A stretch of DNA of 64,000 nucleotides from Lepas anatifera. Its lineage: Eukaryota; Arthropoda; Thecostraca; Lepadidae. The notes below the pieces were generated by a model, which was not told where the DNA came from, did no database searches, and saw nothing but the letters and a program-made list of their open reading frames with translations. The position numbers and the translations under genes are program-made. Position 1 is the first letter of the stretch; every line of letters begins with the position of its first letter. Where the stretch lies: assembly GCA_034440635.1 (NCBI GenBank), contig JAOTON010002106.1, forward strand, positions 248,001 to 312,000, given 5' to 3'. This document shows positions 36,009 through 49,973 of this stretch, piece by piece.

Positions 36009-36152
36009 GTAAGTTTCCCGGAGTACTCAGCTTGCTCATGTATATTTTGTTCATGTTATATATTTGTCTATTCAATTTTGATGATGGGTTATTGTGGGTT
36101 AAGGGCGCACTAACCTTAGCGGTTATATAGCGCCCAGGTATTTAACTTGAAC

Positions 36153-36212
<60 letters not shown>
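36153..36212. repeat. (TA)n microsatellite
   Basis: About 60 bp of pure alternating A and T in intron 7. Confidence 0.95.
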
Positions 36213-36215
<3 letters not shown>

Positions 36216-37027
36216 TGTCTCATATCATAAATTTTGTCCATGTTGTCGCAAGTTCGGATTTTAGAGTTGGAGTCTTGCTAAATACATCAATTGACTTGTC
36301 ACGGAGACCCCGACCCCACCATCCGAATGATCAACTAGAAGATGTGAAAACAGAAATGAATTGTGTCAAGGAATAAATCAGAGGGCTCAAAATGACAGAA
36401 AGCATATTGGCTTTCAAATTGAAATTGGACGGGCATGTAAGGTGTTTCTGCAGAGGTGCGTCTTGCGTTTGAAACTGAGCTTAACACTGCACCTTTTTTC
36501 AATCATCATTTGAGGCCCCAGCATGTATTTAGGCACTATCTCTTTTTCTGCATCAAAACATAACTTTGAAATCGTTCAGATAACAATCAGTTACAATTGA
36601 TTGTTATAAATTGATTGTTACAATTGAGTGTTTAACAAATTTACATTGACCCAGAAGGGCAATGTGAATTTTTATTCCAGTTCCAAACAAAGTTCTACGG
36701 CCATTGGCGCTGTCAGATCCACGGAGGGGGTGTGTGTAAATAAATAGACACATACATACTGTATCGTGAAATTTTAACTTTGTTCCAACACATTGTCACT
36801 TAAAAATGAAAGAAAACTACTATAACAGTAGTTAACAACATTTCTGGCAGCGTAACAAAGCTTGTATGCTGTTGTCCTGAAGTTATAATCCCAAGTAATT
36901 TTTGTCTAGTCTTCCCACCGTGTATCTTTCTGGAATGGCCGTAAACACGAAAATTATGATTTTAATACATATTTTCTTGTGTGAGATGAGCCATTAACCT
37001 GAATCAATCCACTGCGTCACCTGTAAA
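36213..37027. other. Intron 7, nothing recognised
   Basis: AT-rich; repeated TTGATTGTTA-like words at 36590-36630; otherwise nothing recognised. Confidence 0.3.
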
Positions 37028-37184
37028 CAGTGGCAGATCCAGGACTTCATTTCGGGGGGGACTAAAGAGTTGTAGTCTCCCCACCATTGCCTCGGATCAG
37101 CATCCGCTATGCCATAACTATAGGCACTCAGACATTTGGAGGAGGGGGGGTCGATCCCCTTAGCCCCCCTTGTATCTGCCACTG
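37028..37184. mobile_element. 157-bp hAT-like MITE
   Basis: Ends CAGTGGCAGATCCAGG and TGTATCTGCCACTG are inverted. The flanking 8-mers CCTGTAAA and TCTGTAGA differ at two places, as expected of an old target duplication. Confidence 0.7.
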
Positions 37185-37313
37185 TCTGTAGACAATGTCG
37201 TAATTTTAGGTCAACTGAAAAATAAGGGTTTATCGACTCACCAAGTGACAGGGCAATATGTCGTCGCCAACTATTCCCTGTCGGAAGGGTTTCGCGGGAG
37301 CCAGATTGCTCCT

Positions 37314-38920
37314 TTAGGTCAACTTTGCTGGTAAATCTGTATTGCGTGGGCAATCATGGCCGTTCGAAAGCACGATCCAGTGTTCAGAATTGTGCCTGTT
37401 TCCTGCCACAGCGTCACCAGACCGGATGAGCGGAGTTTTGAGGCTGTGGCGCCGATCATAGTCGGACTTGGTGCGGTCCTGCCGCTTAGCCTGACGAGTG
37501 TGGAGAGTCACGTCGCGGCTGTCGTCAACATTGTCAGGTGGAGACGCATGCATCTGACGACAGCGGAGGAGCTGAGATGGGGATTTCCCCGTTGAGCAGG
37601 ATAGTGCCACTTTGTGCAATGCAACGCTGATGTGGATTTGTGAGGTAAACGCTGAAGCCATTTTTGAGGTCTGCTGGAGATGCTGTGAGAAGTCACGATT
37701 TCACCTCCCGGTTGAGTCACTTAACAGCAGCGTTCCCACGGGACAGAAGAGGAAGAGTTGATGGCCGGGCACCATGCTATACTGGCAGAAGCTGCTTTGT
37801 GTATACAATACCCTCGTGAGACATTTTGGGGATGGTCAGGTCCTGTTGACATAGAGATCCTGCGACATGAGTCAGGCCATGCCTCGTGGATGTCAGCTTG
37901 CACCTGAGAGAGGACAGGGTCATCCTCCGACACCTCTCAGACATTGCCATTGGAGAGACAGTCGGTGTCGTCAGTGACGAGAGCGGTGACCACATCGGCA
38001 TCGTCCTTGAAGTCGTTAGTTGCCGGCAGCGGGAGACGCGACGGTGCATCGGTCTGCGGAATGTTGCGTGCCGGCGTAAAGGTGGTGTAGGAGTAGAGAA
38101 GAAGGCGAGCTTGCCACCGTTTAATCCTCGCCCGTGCCCTGTTGCTGAACTTCGACGACGGAGGTGATGTCAAAGCAGAATGATCTGTTTTGAGATAAAG
38201 GTGCCGGTCCCAGAGGCGCCACTTCCAGAGCAGGATAGCGGGGACAGAGCTGAGAGTTTCCTTCTTGGGAACGAGTCAACATCCATTTGGGGCTTCACAG
38301 CGCACTGATGTGTATGTCGTATGGCGCCCGTTTCTTGGAAGCTGGCAACCTTCTCCCCGCCAGTGTAAAAGTGAAACCCGTCATTGACTGTCTGTTCCAT
38401 GCAGTTTCTCTGGACCTGGGTGAGGACTGCCCTAGCTCCGTGGTTACTTATCTGCTGTGACTATCGTTTCCAGCGTGACACCAAAGAGCTTCAGAACCGG
38501 GCTGGAAGAGATCGGTTCCTTGACCTTCCGAGGGCGGCTGTGGCATCAGCAGTCCAGTCGAACGCAGCGTCCTTCCGTAGTAGGTCAACCATCGCGATGG
38601 TTGACTTCTATACGAAAGAACGAAGGAAGGACGTCCGATGCATCAGACAGACAAACGCCGAACGGTGCAACACGAAACGGCTGAACCACCCGGTCGTGCT
38701 GAGAAAACGGATCAGTTCCTTGACGTTGGAAGGATCCGGAGCTACAGCGGCTTACACCGCTGACAAAAGCGGCTTCACACCCTCCCCGGATTATTGGCTT
38801 GATTTGTGATTTACGAGATTGATGAAAATTTCCTGGGGAATTACCGCTACCACTTTTAATTGGTTTGCACAAACAGTCAGGTGGGGTACCAATGCCCTCT
38901 TCCCTTATTTTGATGCGCAT
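37314..38920 (-). pseudogene. Ty3/Gypsy-type retrotransposon pol remnant
   Basis: Minus-strand pieces in several frames, in pol order. An RT fragment near 38690-38590 has a PFGVCLSDASDV box. An RNase H end near 38150-38000 carries RARIKRWQARLLLYSYTTFT then NIPQTDAPSRLPLP, the classic end of Ty3/Gypsy RNase H. A linker/zinc region of integrase lies near 37930-37780. An integrase C-terminal tail near 37600-37400 holds GKSPSQLL and KSDYDRRHSLKTP. The integrase catalytic core is missing and frames are broken, so it is dead. LTRs were not identified. This is an internal, deleted copy. Confidence 0.75.
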
Positions 38921-39089
38921 GGACAGTAGTGCAGTTCTCCAAATATCCCTTCACGGCAAATTCTAGGTTTACTTGAATGGTTGTCGAAATAATCGGTCTT
39001 GCAAGCTTTCGCATTATGAGGCAAATCATTGTAACCCATTGTAAATTTATAATTATAATCATTGTAATCATTGCAAACCCTTGGATGAT

Positions 39090-41810
<2,721 letters not shown>

Positions 41811-41824
41811 TACCTAAGTTTACC

Positions 41825-41896
<72 letters not shown>
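41825..41896. repeat. (TA)n microsatellite between PLE families 1 and 2
   Basis: About 72 bp of alternating TA, bordered on the left by the 3' end of family 1 and on the right by the 3' end of family 2. Confidence 0.95.
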
Positions 41897-41899
<3 letters not shown>

Positions 41900-42050
41900 T
41901 ATTATGTTGAATTTTACAGCAGCACTGAGGGTAATGTTTTTTCTTCCATTGGTTTCTATAAGCCTGATTTTATTTTTCTGTTCTTCGTTGGTTTTTTCGA
42001 AAAAGACGTTCATAGTTATACAGTAAGTGAAGAAAATATGGAGCAGCATA

Positions 42051-42098
42051 CTTTTAGGACCGGTTTCGATTTATTCTTAAAACATCTTCATCAAAATT
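42051..42098 (-). ncRNA. Decayed hammerhead motif, PLE family 2 left arm
   Basis: Minus strand: ATGAAGA replaces the CTGAAGA seen in the right arm (C3 lost), followed by a partly paired stem II and GAAACCGGTCC. Probably inactive. Confidence 0.45.
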
Positions 42099-42328
42099 CC
42101 ACATATCTTCCATACACTGATTTAACTAACAATCAAATTCTCAAGTCACCATGTTGTTTTAATTTCTAAAAAAAATTATCTAGGTCACCATTTTACTCTT
42201 TCTTCTGCAGTTGAAACGACGGATACTTCTGAATCAAAATTTTTGTCCAAAATAAATCACGATGTTGTTCTCGTGGAGAGCCAACTGGTACACTCTACTC
42301 CAGAGAAAATCCTACGATCTTATCTGCA

Positions 42329-42577
42329 TTAAGTAAGACGCGGACCTTCAAAAAGGCTGAGGTAAACTTTTGCATTTACTTTTGCGTTGAGTCTTGGGTT
42401 TTTCTCTCGTATATAAACTGCTTCTAGTATGGCTAGTCTTCTGGCGTCTCTGGCTCTTGCTATTATTTTTGTGTTGTTTACGAGTGTGTGTCGTGTGAGG
42501 AGTGTGCTGCTGTGGTGTTTGTTAGTGTGCTCTAGTGGTGTGCTTGACTGTTTGTGCAAGCAATTACTAGCCAACAA
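42329..42577 (-). pseudogene. PLE family 2 C-terminus, left arm
   Basis: Encodes only the end of the GIY-YIG region (TNKHHSSTLLTRHT, then ILEAVYIREKNPRLNA), about 80 residues. The same residues occur in the right arm. Everything upstream is lost at the inverted junction near 42580-42600. Confidence 0.75.
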
Positions 42578-42716
42578 CCGTTATCCAGCTGCTATGGTGG
42601 ACAAGTAAGTCAACAAGACACTGTCTAAACACCTCAAAACCAGGCATACCAGCGGGGCACAAACTAGTGGAGCTAATTCAACTGGAGAAACTTACAGCCT
42701 TTACTACAAGAACTAA

Positions 42717-43202
42717 ATGCCCCCCGGATACAAGGCTGGCGAACACGCTCTTCGGAAGATTATTCTCAGAAACTGCATGCTAGCTCAACCGAACAACAGG
42801 ATTGATCTTAGAATATATTACACCTCACCCAAAACAGCTGCACCTATCATGAAAAACAACCTAAGTCGTGACAAGATCGATCTCCAACAGACCAATGTAG
42901 TTTACCAATATACATGCAATATGGAAGACTGCGCGCTCCATCCCGGAAATACTTACTTTGACAAAACATCCACAACACTCAGCGGGCGTCTCACATACCA
43001 CAAACAGTCAGGCACACCACTAGAGCAAACTAACAAACACCACAGCAACACACTCCTCACACGACACACTCGTAAACAAAATAAAAATAATAGCAAGAGC
43101 CAGAGATGCCAGAAGACTAGCTATACTAGAAGCAGTTATATACGAGAGAAAAATCCAAGACTCAACGCACAAGCAAGTGCAAAAATTAAAAATTATGTTT
43201 GA
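42717..43202 (+). pseudogene. PLE family 2 GIY-YIG region, right arm
   Basis: Encodes an RT-to-nuclease linker and a GIY-YIG-type domain: TNVVYQYTCNMEDC, then NTYFDKTSTTLSGRLTYH. The YIG box is YFD, so the catalytic glycine is gone. The natural end (ILEAVYIREKNPRLNA equivalent) is frameshifted, and the last residues come from the insertion that starts at 43190. No RT domain remains. Confidence 0.8.
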
Positions 43203-43505
43203 TCACCTGGTACTGTGCAATAGTCGCTGGCTCGCGCCCACCACCGAGCGCGCACTTGATTGACCTATGTATGTACGAGTACTAGCATCCCGTGAGGAAC
43301 TCAGCTGGCTGGTGCCGGACAGTCAGAGACGGCGGAATGTGGTAATCCCGAGCGGTCAACACCGCCCGGCATAGTGGCGAGGGCAGGAGAGTGAGGAGGA
43401 TCGGTGTGTTATTGTTGGTGTGATGTTGCTGACCGAGCATTGTACGCGGTTGCGACTGTTTTTGGAGTTTTTGCCTGATTAGTATTTAGAGGTGCAAATA
43501 TAAAA
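43190..43505. mobile_element. 316-bp insertion with about 14-bp target duplication
   Basis: AGTGCAAAAATTAA (43176-43189) is repeated with one extra A at 43506-43520. The left arm shows the uninterrupted order. The insert is GC-rich in its middle and A-rich at its right end, compatible with a short retroelement. No Pol III boxes recognised. Confidence 0.65.
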
Positions 43506-43778
43506 AGTGCAAAAAATTAACTCAGCCCTTTTGAAGGTCCGCGCCTTACTTAATGCAGATAAGATCGTAAGATTTTCCCTGGAGTAAGGTGTACCAGTTG
43601 GATCTCCACGATAACAACATCGTGATTTATTTTGGACAACAATTTTGATTCACAAGTGTCTTTCGTTTCAACTGTAGAAGAATGGTAACCTAGATAATTT
43701 ATTTGTTAGAAATTAAAACAACATGGTGACTTGAGAATTTGATTGTTAGTTAAATAAGTGTATGGAAGATATGTGGAA

Positions 43779-43823
43779 TTTTGCTGAAGATGGTTTAAGA
43801 ATGAACCGAAACCGGTCCTAAAA
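43779..43823 (+). ncRNA. Hammerhead ribozyme motif, PLE family 2 right arm
   Basis: Core CTGAAGA (43784-43790), stem II GGTT...AACC (43792-43807), GAA, self-complementary ACCGGT, cleavage base C, then CTAAAA pairing with TTTTG upstream with one mismatch. Core bases are complete. Confidence 0.6.
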
Positions 43824-44007
43824 GCATGCTGCTCCATATTTTCTTCACTTATTGTATAACTATGAACGTCCTTTTCGAAAAAAACCAACGAAGAACAGAA
43901 AAATAAGATCAGGCTTATAGAAACCAATGGAAGAAAAGTCATTAGCCTCTGTGCTGCTGTAAAATTCAACACAAAATGCTTAGAAAATAGTCTGCTTCCC
44001 CGTTTTT

Positions 44008-44009
<2 letters not shown>

Positions 44010-44068
<59 letters not shown>
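44010..44068. repeat. (TA)n microsatellite shared by PLE families 2 and 3
   Basis: About 58 bp. Family 2's right 3' end and family 3's left 3' end abut it from either side, apart from about 30 bp of unique sequence before family 3. Confidence 0.95.
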
Positions 44069-44071
<3 letters not shown>

Positions 44072-44181
44072 GATTGTCGAAGTGTATTCCGTCCATGGTC
44101 GCGTTTAATGATATCGAAGAGTTTGTTTTTATTAGGATGTACAATGCTCAGAAATCGAAGAAGGAATAAACTTGCTATAAG

Positions 44182-44238
44182 TGACATTTATTGGACCGGT
44201 TTCGTATCTCAACAGAAACATCATCAGCAATAAGTAAA
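44182..44238 (-). ncRNA. Hammerhead ribozyme motif, PLE family 3 minus copy
   Basis: Minus strand: stem I TTATTG, core CTGATGA (44221-44227), stem II region TGTTTCTGTTGAGATAC with one mismatch, GAA, self-complementary ACCGGT, cleavage base C, stem I CAATAA. It sits about 80-130 bp from the element's 3' end, where PLE hammerheads are known to lie. Confidence 0.7.
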
Positions 44239-44397
44239 TAGTAGAAATTAAGTTCAAGGAGGCATAATTGCCGAAGGCATACCTAAATATAATACAGTAC
44301 ATAAAACACACGGATTACAAGTTGTTAAGATGTTCCCTGGCCTCTCCCCTCGAATCCGGAAATGTAAAAACACTGAAGATTATATATTCGGGCACAG

Positions 44398-44432
44398 CCC
44401 TTCATCAGAATCGTGGAGTAAATATCAATAAT
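44398..44432 (-). ncRNA. Variant hammerhead-like motif, left arm of palindrome
   Basis: Minus strand: stem I GATT/AATC, core CTGATGA (44422-44428), stem II GGGC-TGT-GCCC, then GAA and self-complementary TATA. The 15.1-16.1 pair is U-A, not the A-U required in active hammerheads. Confidence 0.45.
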
Positions 44433-44905
44433 TCTCAGTCCTAGTATAGCCAGACCTCGAATTGAGCTTCACACAAAAATGCCTTTTAGAATGAATCGTT
44501 AAAAATAAGATTGGATGTCGTGACAACAACCATATTGGTACCTCTAACCTAAAGTAATGCCGACAATGCGACAAACCTAGAGCAGTATTTGTGACAGTCT
44601 TTCTATTATTTCAGCCAAACACTAGCTTATGATTAACAGTGAAAACTCGCTGAAGTCCTTAATCGGTTATTTGAATATTTCTGTTATTCTTATTTACTAT
44701 TTTTCCGTCGACTGCAGATAAAATGCTAACCAAAAACTACCTATTAAGCACTAGTATACGTGATACTAATTCGGTGTAAGGACTGCATACTTTCCCTTTA
44801 AGATGATGCTATATTCTTACAATAAAAGCCTCCCTCGAATTATTTAGTTAAGATTGTACCTAGTGGTCAAGGTCAACTTTTTGTAATTGATAAACCCATT
44901 TTCAC

Positions 44906-45480
44906 AGCCTGCTCCTCTGGCCCAACGTTAAGCGTCGAAAGAGTATACGTGTGGCTGTAAAAAACACATTATAATTTTTTTCATTATACTTATTCAACAA
45001 CCCTTGCCCTTAGTATGTGCCTCTTAAACAAATGCAACTTTTTATGTTATTACTAGTTAATGTGAACAATCATTGGTAAATACTTTTCCTCAGCCTGTAC
45101 CTCTAGCCCAACGTTAAGTGTTGAATGGTTATACGTCTAGCTGCAGAAAAGTATTATCAATAATTAGTTGCATATTTCAAAACCCCAACCCCAGTACGTA
45201 CCCTCAAATCAAAACTTTTTTTGAGCTAGTTAATCTGATCAATCATTAATAAACACTTTTTCCAGCCTGTACCTCTGGCCCAACGTTAAGCGTTGAAAGA
45301 GTATACAACTGGTTGCAGAAAAGCATCATCAAGAAAAATTACCTAAAAAAACCTGAGCCTTACCTGTGACCTAAGTTCATCACTTCTGACTAGCTAAACT
45401 AATTCACCATCATAGCCCTTTTCCCAGCCTGTAAATCGGGCCCAAAGTTAAACGTCAAAAGCATCTACGTCTAGCATCAA
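44906..45480. repeat. About four tandem units of 160-185 bp in the left arm
   Basis: The phrase CAGCCTGTACCTCTGGCCCA followed by ACGTTAAGCGTTGAAAGAGTA recurs near 44909, 45094, 45266 and 45427, with loss of similarity in the fourth. The reverse complements occur at 46930-47450 in the right arm. Confidence 0.75.
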
Positions 45481-46929
45481 TAACACTATCAATAATGTAA
45501 GAAAGTCCTACCCCAGAACACATATACTTACGCTGATCCCTCCCTTCCTCTTAAGCCACTGCTGTAAAGTGATAGCCTATCCTAGACCCGCATAATAGGC
45601 CAGGACGTACCTTGTACGTTAAGGCTGGGATGACGATCCTGAATGATTGTGGATTCGGCTATCTTTCTATCTGGATGATCACGTGCTCGATGAACTACTT
45701 TTAGTCAAGTGGTTCTGATATAGCCTGGTGACCTGTGCTGCATGTTTCTCGAGGAAATGATCTCCCTGGAGGTGTGTTCCTAGTTTTTTTTCGCGTCCGC
45801 AAATGTTCGTTAAATCGCATCGGATGGGCCTATCGACTCCGTATTGACCCTGTTTTGATCCTGGTTCGTTCAGTTTTTGATACACATTTTTGTGCAGTGC
45901 CTTTAAACCTGACTTGCATAAATGACCCTCTGACCCCAGGACATTTTGGCTTAGAAATGGCCGACCTAACCAGACGACTTGGTTTTTGTTTTCTTCGGCT
46001 TATGTACTTTCAGGTTGATTTTTTCGACCTTTTTTTTCAGAGTAGCTGTTCGTCGTACGGCAAGTCAAGAACCCCTCATGAATCTGGCCTTCTTCTTTTT
46101 TGCCCTTCCGTCCTGTCCTAGTAGTCTAACCTCCTCACAACGCCTGGAAGCCCTGCATGTCTTTTTTGAGGTTCATTTTTGCTTTTTTTTTTGCCGATGG
46201 TTTCCATAGCCCTGTGGACATGTTTCGGATATTATATACTATTCGAACATGTTCCACGGGCTTGGATAACCATGCCGAAGGAAAGGATAAGATTTGGAAC
46301 TGCTTCTAAAATGGGTATCTGCTTCTAGGCGTTTGTTGGAGGTTGCTAGCTGGACGGTACGGAAGGTGAAAGAAGAAGGCTCATTTTATGAGGTTCTTGC
46401 TTTGCTGCGTAGACGAACAGCTACTCTGTAAAATAAAAGGTCGTAAAAAATCTACCTGAAGTCTATAGCCTGGAAGAATGAAACTTAAGTCGTCATTGGT
46501 TGTCGGCCATTTCTAGCCAAAATGTCCTGGGGTCGAGGTGTCATTTATGAAGTGGTTTTAAAGGGACTCACGAAAATTTGTGTATCATGACTGTAGACTT
46601 GTACCGGATCAAAACAGGGCTCAATACTGGGGAGTGATGAGGCCCATCCATTGCATTTAACGAACATTTGCGGACGCGAAAATAAAACTGAACACACCTC
46701 TGGGATATTTCCTCGGAACATGCGCACGGTCTGGTTATCAGAACCACTTGGCAAAAGTGTTCATCGCACGTGATCATCAGATGAAGATGCCGAATCCATA
46801 ATCATTCAGATCGTCTGCTTAACGTACAGGTACGTCCGGCTTTATGCGGTCTGATGGCTTCCTTGCTGGCTAAGTAAGGGAGGATCGCGTTTGTGTTCTG
46901 GGGTGACTTTCTTTATTGATAGTGTTTTG

Positions 46930-47450
46930 ATGCTCGTGATGCTTTGACGTTTACTTTGGGCCATTTGGTGGAAAGGGCTATGATGGTTGATTAGTTTAGC
47001 TAGTCGAGTGATACTTGGTCACGGTAGGCTCAGTTTTTTTAGGTAATTTTTCTTTGATGATGCTTTTCTGCAACCAGTTGTATACTCTTTCACGCTTAAC
47101 GTTGGGCCGTAGGCTGGGAAGTGTTTATTAATGATTGATCATTAACTAGCTCAAAAAAGTTTTGTTTGGGGTACGTACTGGGGTTGGGGTTTTGAAATAT
47201 GCAACTATTATTGATAATACTTTTCTGCAGCTAGACGTTCCATTCACCAACGTTGGGCTGAGGACGGCTGAGGAAAGTATTTACCAATGATTGTTCACTT
47301 AACTAGTAATAACATAAAAGTTGCATTTGTTTAGAGGACATACTAAGGGCAGGGTTGTTGAATAAGTATAATGAAAAATTATAATGTTTTTTACAGCACA
47401 CGTATACTCTTTCGACGCTTAACGTTGGGCCAGAGGAGCAGGCTGTGGAA
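46930..47450. repeat. Tandem units of the right arm, inverted
   Basis: Reverse-complement counterparts of the left-arm units, near 46935, 47058, 47227 and 47400 (e.g. CTTAACGTTGGGCC with nearby ACTCTTTC). Confidence 0.75.
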
Positions 47451-47927
47451 AATGGGTTTATCAATTACAAAAAGTTGACCTTGACCACTAGGTACAATCT
47501 TAACTAAATAATTCGAGGGAGGCTTTTATTGTAAGAATATAGCATCATCTTAAAGGGGAAAGTATGCAGTCCTTACACCGAATTAGTATCGTATACTAGT
47601 GCTTAATAGGTTTTTTGGTTAGCATTTTATCGCAGTCGACGGAAAATAGTAAATAAGAATAACGAAATATTCAAATAACCGATTAAGGTACTTCAGCGTT
47701 TTTCACTGTTAATCATAAGCTAGTGTTTGGCTGAATAATGAAAAGACTGTACAAATACTGCTCTAGGTTTGTCGCATTGTCGGCATTACTTTTAGGTTAG
47801 AGGTACCAATATGGTTGTTGTCACGACATCCAATCTTTTTTTAACGATTCATTCTAAAGGCATTTTTGTGTGAAGCTCAATTCGAGGTTGGCTATACTAG
47901 GACTGAGAATTATTGATATTTACTCCC

Positions 47928-47960
47928 GATTCTGATGAAGGGCTTGCCCGATATATAATC
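47928..47960 (+). ncRNA. Variant hammerhead-like motif, right arm of palindrome
   Basis: GATT, CTGATGA, AGGGCTTGCCC, then GA with one A lost before TATATAATC. Counterpart of 44398-44432, further decayed. Confidence 0.35.
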
Positions 47961-48123
47961 TTCGTTTTTTATTTCGATTCGGGAGAGGCCAGGACATCTT
48001 AACAACTCATCATCATGCTCCTCGCCGCGCACTCAAAACTTATCAACACACGGATTACAGTTCAAATACAAAACACCACACAGAAGCGGCTGCACTTTTT
48101 TAAAAAGGTTCTTCCTATTTCAA

Positions 48124-49973
48124 CTACTGTACAATGTTTAAGGTAAAGGCCGAGCTAGTATTGTTTAGAACTGGTTTAATTTCATGTATATGAAGTGATT
48201 CTAAAATTCTGAGGTCAATGTTAGATGAGCTTCTATTTACTATCGTGAATTGATCTAAGGTTATGGGTGTATCACACTCAAAAGAGTGGTCTCTGATTGC
48301 CGAAGAATCCGGAGTTGTTAACATTTTTTAGTTCTTTCTGAAATTCCCTGGTGTTGCCCAACTCTGGAGATCAAACTACGCTGAGTAGACCCAACGTACG
48401 ACGCTTGGCAAGAAGCGCAACTGTATTTGTACACTACTCCAGAGAGGCAATCTTTCGGAATCAAATCTTTAAACCGAAAAAATGAACCAATAGTGAAGCT
48501 GTTTTTTAGCACTATCTTTGGGTCCAGAAAGGGGTAAAACTTGGCTAAAATTGAAGTCAATTCCTTTTGCATGTTCAATGACTGTTTACCGAAATAGGGG
48601 AGGAAAAAATATTTCACGAGTTTTGGAACACTTAACTTTTTAGGAGGGTTTGTCGTACCGTTTGTAAAGGAAACTCTTTATGGCCGTATTTACCATGTTA
48701 AGAGGGAAGCCATTACTGGAGAAAAACTTTTTTAGAAAATTAAGTTCGCAATCAAAGCTCTTGAAGCTAGAGCTGAGCATGAAGGCACGGAAGATGGCAG
48801 ACTTAATGATGGACGTTTTTATCACCGAGGGAATAAAACTAAAGAAACTAGTTCCCAGCCCAGTAAAACTCGGCTTTCTTAAGACAGAGGTCTCGAGATT
48901 CTTACCTTTTCTTTCAATTGTGTGGTTCACTTTCAATGTTGACTATTTAGATAGTTTAGGAATTTATTAGCATGGGTCTCTTTCTGAAATATCACAAACG
49001 TATCGTCAACATATCTCCTATAATATTTTGGACGGAATTCCGAGGGGCAGTTTTCAAGCCAACGTGCTTCATGGTGACATAAGAATACATTTGCAAAGGA
49101 CGGACCTAGGGGTAGTCCCATCCCTACACCATCCTTTTGTTTGAATAGTTTTCCGTTGAAGAGAAAATAGGAGCTTTTGACAGCCATTTCTAAGATTGAG
49201 TGGAATAGTTTTTTGATTATGCCGGACACTTGGGAACAGTTTTTGAACAAAGAATTAACAGCTATATCTATAGTTTCATGGACAGGTATATTGGTGACCA
49301 AGTTTTCGACATCGAAGCTGGCAAGTACCATGCCCGGTTTGAGTTATATGTTACGTATATCTTGAACAAACTGGAAACTGTTCTTTATGGAGAATTCATT
49401 TACAGTTATTGGGGCCAAAATAGGGACTAGGTACTTAGCAAGTTTATATACAGGAGTTCCACAGGCTGAAAAAATGGGGCACAACGGGATACTTGGCTTA
49501 TGGATCTTGGGGAGGCCATACAGAATTCCGGGAGTGGAGCCTGACACATGTAAGCTTTTGTAAGTTTCATCAGAAATGATTGAGGAATTTTTTAACTTGG
49601 TTAAGATTCGATTTACTTTGTCTTCAACTTGGCGCAGTACTTTTCTAATAGGTTCATTGACAACACAAAACTTGGATTCATCAGACAGTACATCAGACAC
49701 TTTTTTAACATAGTCATCCCTATCTAAAATAACCACACCCCTACCTTTGTCTGGCTTCGTTACAACAAGTGAGTTATCTGCGGCGAAATCCTTGAGAAGC
49801 TTAACATCAGTCTTCGAGAATACAGATGAAAACACATTTGAAGATCTATATCCATGGAAAGTCTTATAGCATAATGTCCGAATCTTCTGTTTTACATCCT
49901 GGAAGGTAAATCTAGGCGGCAGAGGAAGATCGATGAGTGATCTTCCTCTGCCTCCCCAAGATCCATAAGCCAA
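48124..49973 (-). pseudogene. PLE family 3 RT plus GIY-YIG endonuclease, minus copy
   Basis: Coding order on the minus strand: VTKPDKGRGVVILDRDDY (near 49760-49700), GLPKIHKPSIPL (near 49510), motif A ASFDVENLVTNIP (near 49320), motif B QKDGVGMGLPLGPSFANVFL (near 49120), motif C RRYVDDTFVIF (near 49010), RT thumb, then GIY-YIG residues GVVYKYSCASCQASYVGSTQ (near 48440-48380) with RSLISRVGQH. Frame changes occur near 49335, 48935, 48630 and 48320. The start at 49973 lies in the inverted junction, so the native N-terminus is lost. RT and GIY-YIG together define an endonuclease-positive PLE. Inactive copy. Confidence 0.92.

Larger units (their letters stand above)
41897..44009. mobile_element. 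Penelope-like inverted pair, family 2
   Basis: The left arm (41897-42600, minus) and right arm (about 42600-44009, plus) are inverted copies of one PLE 3' region. Shared landmarks include CGATCTTATCTGCATTAAGT (42309) and its complement near 43550, AACAACATGGTGAC, and the hammerhead region. The 3' ends point outward into (TA)n on both sides. The right arm is longer and interrupted by a 316-bp insertion (43190-43505). Confidence 0.85.
44320..48044. mobile_element. 3.7-kb near-perfect palindrome with 15-bp target duplication
   Basis: AACACACGGATTACA at 44305-44319 and 48045-48059 flanks the insertion; the uninterrupted site survives in the partner copy at 51453-51467. Arms begin AGTTGTTAAGATGTTCCCTG and mirror each other to a centre near 46234 (CGGATATTATATACTATTCG). 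The arms differ by scattered substitutions and indels. No protein family was recognised; open frames at 45735-46121 and 46545-46777 are not conserved as readable proteins. Each arm has about four diverged tandem units and an outward hammerhead-like motif. A non-autonomous inverted PLE dimer or a foldback-type element are the two explanations. Confidence 0.8.

Noticed and set aside
45679..46777. Open frames of 68-128 codons in the palindrome arms
   Set aside because: They are not maintained between the two arms in the same frame and show no family motif, so coding is not supported.
48680..48970. Plus-strand 96-codon frame inside the PLE
   Set aside because: Antisense shadow of the RT of the minus copy; the same applies to 50525-50872.
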